Assembly (NCBI RefSeq): GCF_022788635.1
Contig: NZ_CP076024.1
Coordinates: 4,503,503-4,567,502 of the forward strand
Source of the DNA: Methylobacter sp. S3L5C
GTDB taxonomy: Bacteria; Pseudomonadota; Gammaproteobacteria; Methylococcales; Methylomonadaceae
Length of the DNA stretch: 64,000 nucleotides
Direction: 5' to 3'
Shown here: positions 61,456-64,000 of the stretch, one piece after another
How positions within the stretch are numbered: position 1 is the first letter of the stretch
How the letters are laid out: each line of letters begins with the position of its first letter
Translations under genes and position numbers: made by a program
The notes under the pieces: generated by a model
The model's input: only the letters and a program-made list of their open reading frames with translations
Told to the model about the DNA's origin: nothing
Databases searched by the model: none

Positions 61456-62292
61456 ATGGACTCGTTACTATTGGACTTGGGCTGGCCCAGTTATCAGCAA
61501 AGATCCGTTGACCGCTGGCAAAATGGCCATCATGAGAAAAAACAAGACTATATTGCCGAAGAAGTGCCTATTTCCCTGATTTATAACGGCATGCCGCATG
61601 TAGTCATGCTGGCAACCCCGACTAATCTGGAAGAGTTTGCCTTGGGCTTTAGCATCACCGAAGGTATTATTAAAAATCCGCAAGAATTACTGTCAGCGCG
61701 GATTTATAATCGCTCCAATGGCATTGAAGTACAGTTAAAAATTCCCGACAACCGCTTTACAGGCATGGCCGATAAAGGTCGAAATTTAACCGGCCGTACC
61801 GGTTGCGGTCTTTGTGGAGCCAGCACCTTAAAACAAGCTATCCGCCAACCCAATGAGGTTAGTGGCGACTTATCCCTGTCAGGTGCCCAGTTGCGCGCAG
61901 CGTTAACCGACATTAAACAACACCAAACCTTAAACCTCTTAACCGGTGCCGTGCATGCGGCGGCTTGGGTTATTCCAGGCCTGGGCATTGTCGATCTCAG
62001 GGAAGATGTAGGACGGCATAATGCACTGGATAAATTGATCGGTTTATTACTTCGTACCGGCAAAGATTTATCTGCCGGCTTTGTCATCGTGACCAGTCGG
62101 GCCAGTTACGAAATGGTACAAAAAACCGCATGGGTAGGTATTACTATGCTCGCCGCTATTTCTGCGCCTACCGGTCTGGCCATAAGACTGGCCGATGAAA
62201 CAGGACTTACTTTAATCGGTTTTGCCCGTGATGATCAACATGTTGTCTATACTCATCCACAGCGCTTAACTCACAGCAACCCTCTTATTTGA
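61456..62292 (+). CDS. fdhD: Formate dehydrogenase accessory sulfurtransferase FdhD (FdsC)
   Basis: 278 residues. Family motifs VPISLIYNGMPHVVMLATPT near the start, LEEFALGFSITEGII, and TGCGLCGAS with the Cys-x2-Cys that carries the sulfur (about 116-119), followed by VHAAAWV and REDVGRHNALDKLIG. FdhD sulfurates the molybdenum cofactor before insertion into FdsA. In Ralstonia-type operons this position is called fdsC. fdsD follows after 6 bases. Confidence 0.94.
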   Translation: MDSLLLDLGWPSYQQRSVDRWQNGHHEKKQDYIAEEVPISLIYNGMPHVVMLATPTNLEEFALGFSITEGIIKNPQELLSARIYNRSNGIEVQLKIPDNRFTGMADKGRNLTGRTGCGLCGASTLKQAIRQPNEVSGDLSLSGAQLRAALTDIKQHQTLNLLTGAVHAAAWVIPGLGIVDLREDVGRHNALDKLIGLLLRTGKDLSAGFVIVTSRASYEMVQKTAWVGITMLAAISAPTGLAIRLADETGLTLIGFARDDQHVVYTHPQRLTHSNPLI

Positions 62293-62298
62293 TTAACC

Positions 62299-62514
62299 AT
62301 GAAAATTGAAACACTTGTCAAAATGGCCAATGACATTGGTAATTTTTTTAACGCGGAAAGTAATAAAGAAATCGCTGCTGAAGGCATATCAAAACACATT
62401 TTACGGTCATGGCATCCTAAAATGCGTCGTGAAATAATTGCTTATTGTAAAGAAGATGGCTCGGCTTTAAGTGAACTGGCCAGAACCGCCATTACCAAAC
62501 TTGATCAAGCTTAA
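62299..62514 (+). CDS. fdsD: Formate dehydrogenase delta subunit (FdsD)
   Basis: 71 residues: LVKMANDIGNFFNAESNKEI, then SKHILRSWHPKMRREIIAYC, the FdsD pattern (..ANQIaxFF...P..A..hl..fWdP.MR). The small subunit is needed for a full-activity complex. It ends the fds operon; a repeat follows. Confidence 0.9.
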   Translation: MKIETLVKMANDIGNFFNAESNKEIAAEGISKHILRSWHPKMRREIIAYCKEDGSALSELARTAITKLDQA

Positions 62515-62520
62515 TTTTTA

Positions 62521-62665
62521 TTCACCACGAAAACACGAAAAGCACGAAGAGCACGAATTTTTTTTGTTCATGCCCTTCGTGCCTTAAGCAGGACGTGTTT
62601 TGCAACGCAGTTTTTCACGTTACCAAGACACATCGTTTTTCTTCGTATCTTCGTGGTAAATAGTT
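62521..62665. repeat. MITE-like CACCACGAAAACACGAA inverted repeat
   Basis: It begins TTCACCACGAAAACACGAAAAG and ends CTTCGTATCTTCGTGGTAAAT, with an internal TTCATGCCCTTCGTGCC. Repeats of this CACGAAG/CTTCGTG type are spread in many bacterial genomes. No coding frame is present. It may terminate the fds transcript. Confidence 0.65.
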
Positions 62666-62705
62666 TTTAAAATTTACGATTACCAAAAGCCCTAAGGATT
62701 AACTC

Positions 62706-62924
62706 ATGAATACAACCGATGCTTACCGGCAAAGACTGTTAACTGAACTAATTGAACAAAGCGCTCAAATTGATGCGTTGGTAATAAAATCACGGCAAGC
62801 CACCGTTGGCTTTAACAAAGAGCTTGATAGCTTACGCGCCCAACAGAAAATAACCACCGGCAAACTACACGAACTGGAAAATGCTGACAATACAGTGTGG
62901 GAAAACATCGGTGATGGCGGTTAA
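62706..62924 (+). CDS. Short coiled-coil hypothetical protein
   Basis: 72 residues, almost entirely helical with heptad-like spacing (LLTELIEQSAQIDALVIKSR, LDSLRAQQKITTGKLHELE). The start has AAGGATTAACTC upstream, a fair ribosome site. No family recognised. It stands alone between the repeat after fdsD and the minus-strand rhodanese gene. Confidence 0.5.
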   Translation: MNTTDAYRQRLLTELIEQSAQIDALVIKSRQATVGFNKELDSLRAQQKITTGKLHELENADNTVWENIGDGG

Positions 62925-63070
62925 CTTAAGCTATTTTAGGGGGCGTGCTGTGCGCGCCAGATATGTCAAGAGCAAGTTGCTATCAACCTAAGGCATTGAC
63001 ACGCATCGCTCAAGCATAAATGATGCGCATCACTTCGTTCAGCACATTCTACAGCATGAAAGTCATCCAC

Positions 63071-63469
63071 TTACTCAACATCAAAGCCGGCTTTTTTCCA
63101 GGCATTGGTGCCGCCCTCAAGATTGATCAAGTTACGGTAACCTAATTGATAAAGGGACTTTGCCGCCATATTTCCCATAGGACCGCCTTCGCAATATAGA
63201 TAGATAGCGGTATTTTTATCCTTGGGAAATTTATCCTGGAATTTTTTAATTTCATTATAAGGCACAAAAAGATCCGTACCTTTAATATGCTGTTGTTCGG
63301 GGGTATGAACATCAACCAGAAAAACATCCTCATTTTGCAAGATTTGCTTTAATTCTGTCGCCGGCATTATTTTTAGGTAGTCAGGCTCTTGAGACGAACA
63401 GCCGGTAACGATAAAAATAACTGCTGTCAGATGCAACAGCATTGTCTTAACTTTAATTTTAGATTTCAT
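63071..63469 (-). CDS. Rhodanese-domain lipoprotein
   Basis: About 132 residues from ATG 63469 (GAGGGG 5 bases before), because MKSKIKVKTMLLHLTAVIFIVTGCSS gives a proper lipobox (VTGC); a longer open frame to 63613 overlaps the channel gene. The rhodanese domain follows: DVFLVDVHTPEQQHIKGTDL, active loop YCEGGPMGNMA with Cys, GYRNLINLEGGTNAW. It is a periplasmic sulfurtransferase-like protein, attached to a membrane by lipid. It starts 34 bases after the MscS-like gene ends. Confidence 0.8.
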   Translation of the reverse strand: MKSKIKVKTMLLHLTAVIFIVTGCSSQEPDYLKIMPATELKQILQNEDVFLVDVHTPEQQHIKGTDLFVPYNEIKKFQDKFPKDKNTAIYLYCEGGPMGNMAAKSLYQLGYRNLINLEGGTNAWKKAGFDVE

Positions 63470-63503
63470 AAAAACCCCTCTTGATAAGCCGATATAATAA
63501 TTT

Positions 63504-64000
63504 TTAAGTAGCTTGGTCATGACCCATACCCCATGGCAGATTAGTCGGTAAAGCCTGATCAGCGTTTGCAATATTTTTAATATAAAGCGATTGAGTCGGG
63601 TGAGCAAATTCAATGCCCGCTGCTTGAAAGCGTTTAAATATCTCCAAATTAATTGCTTGTTGAATATCCATATAAATATTGTAATCCGGGCTCAACACAT
63701 AATAAACGATTTCAAAAAGAAGCGCGAAATCCGTATACGACAAAAAATGTGCACGGTCGAAACGAATATTTTCCTGAGCTTCAATAATCTCCCTGAACAT
63801 GACCGAAATTTCCGGCAATTTTTCTGCCGATGTCTGATAAACCACACCAATGTTAAAAATCACGCGCCGCTCTTGCATACGCTTGTAGTTACGGATTCGG
63901 GTATTAAGCAAATCGCCATTGGCGCAGATAATTTGCTCCCCCGTCAAACTACGAATACGCGTGGTTTTGATGCCGATATGTTCAATACTTCCCATAAAAT
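63504..64000 (-). CDS. MscS-family mechanosensitive channel, C-terminal part
   Basis: About 165 codons are in the window; the frame is open to the edge. MGSIEHIGIKTTRIRSLTGE, then ICANGDLLNTRIRNYKRMQE is the cytosolic beta domain just after the pore helix of MscS proteins (usual G-x-VE-x-I-x-IR-x-T). The remainder is the alpha/beta C-terminal cage. It opens under hypo-osmotic tension. The membrane part lies beyond the window. Confidence 0.85.
   Translation of the reverse strand, partial: FMGSIEHIGIKTTRIRSLTGEQIICANGDLLNTRIRNYKRMQERRVIFNIGVVYQTSAEKLPEISVMFREIIEAQENIRFDRAHFLSYTDFALLFEIVYYVLSPDYNIYMDIQQAINLEIFKRFQAAGIEFAHPTQSLYIKNIANADQALPTNLPWGMGHDQAT

Noticed and set aside
1-64000. CRISPR array or cas genes
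   Set aside because: No regularly spaced direct repeats with unique spacers were seen; the repeats near 3700-5300 are palindromic, irregular and lack cas genes.

Overview
The window looks like a chromosome segment of a gammaproteobacterial methanotroph (Methylococcales-like). This rests on the protein flavour and gene order: an aa3-type cytochrome oxidase operon, an fdsGBA-fdhD-fdsD NAD-dependent formate dehydrogenase (the last step of C1 oxidation), gammaproteobacterial ftsYEX-rpoH order, hslVU, a ubiE-ubiJ-ubiB cluster, dksA, rapA and PEP-CTERM exported proteins. I could not search a database, so genus is not assigned.

Positions 1-5900 hold two exported proteins (one with a clear PEP-CTERM tail), a small orphan gene and a palindrome-rich, gene-poor tract (about 3300-5660). 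In that tract several imperfect hairpin families recur around a HigB-HigA toxin-antitoxin pair. Positions 5942-18610 are a defence island in one direction with very tight spacing: RloA-like ATPase and RloB-like TOPRIM protein, a type I restriction-modification system (hsdR, hsdM, hsdS) with a YhcG/DUF1016 nuclease between hsdM and hsdS, and a 1272-residue reverse transcriptase-nitrilase fusion of the DRT type 1 layout. Positions 18611-23227 hold a DUF4160/DUF2442 pair plus a decayed partial copy, an ArdA-like antirestriction gene, two small unknown genes, an AlpA/excisionase-like gene and a tyrosine integrase. The integrase ends beside tRNA-Lys(CTT), followed by tRNA-Ser(GGA). This looks like the right end of an integrative island; its left end is probably outside the window.

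From 23400 on the DNA is mostly core genome. It carries uup, an IS630-family element abutted by its own MITE, a decayed IS4-like element, rapA, an S1-domain protein and a deaminase. Next come dksA, an aminotransferase, a rhodanese, then rpoH with a CIRCE-like operator, ftsX and ftsE. A single 648-652-residue frame then fuses a heme A synthase-like membrane domain to the signal-recognition-particle receptor FtsY. Upstream of it are an SCO-like assembly protein, SURF1 and the coxB-coxA-small ORF-ctaG-coxC operon. After a large unknown lipoprotein come hslVU, ubiquinone genes, a cold shock gene, the formate dehydrogenase operon, and at the right edge a rhodanese lipoprotein and a truncated MscS-type channel.

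The observations I consider most worth checking are the CtaA-FtsY fusion with a degenerate N-terminal heme site, the RT-nitrilase coupled to the type I RM/YhcG/RloAB operon, the palindrome island whose stems vary while keeping complementarity and a common apex, the CIRCE-like site in front of rpoH, and a 15-codon minigene bridging yhcG and hsdS by ATGA overlaps at both ends.
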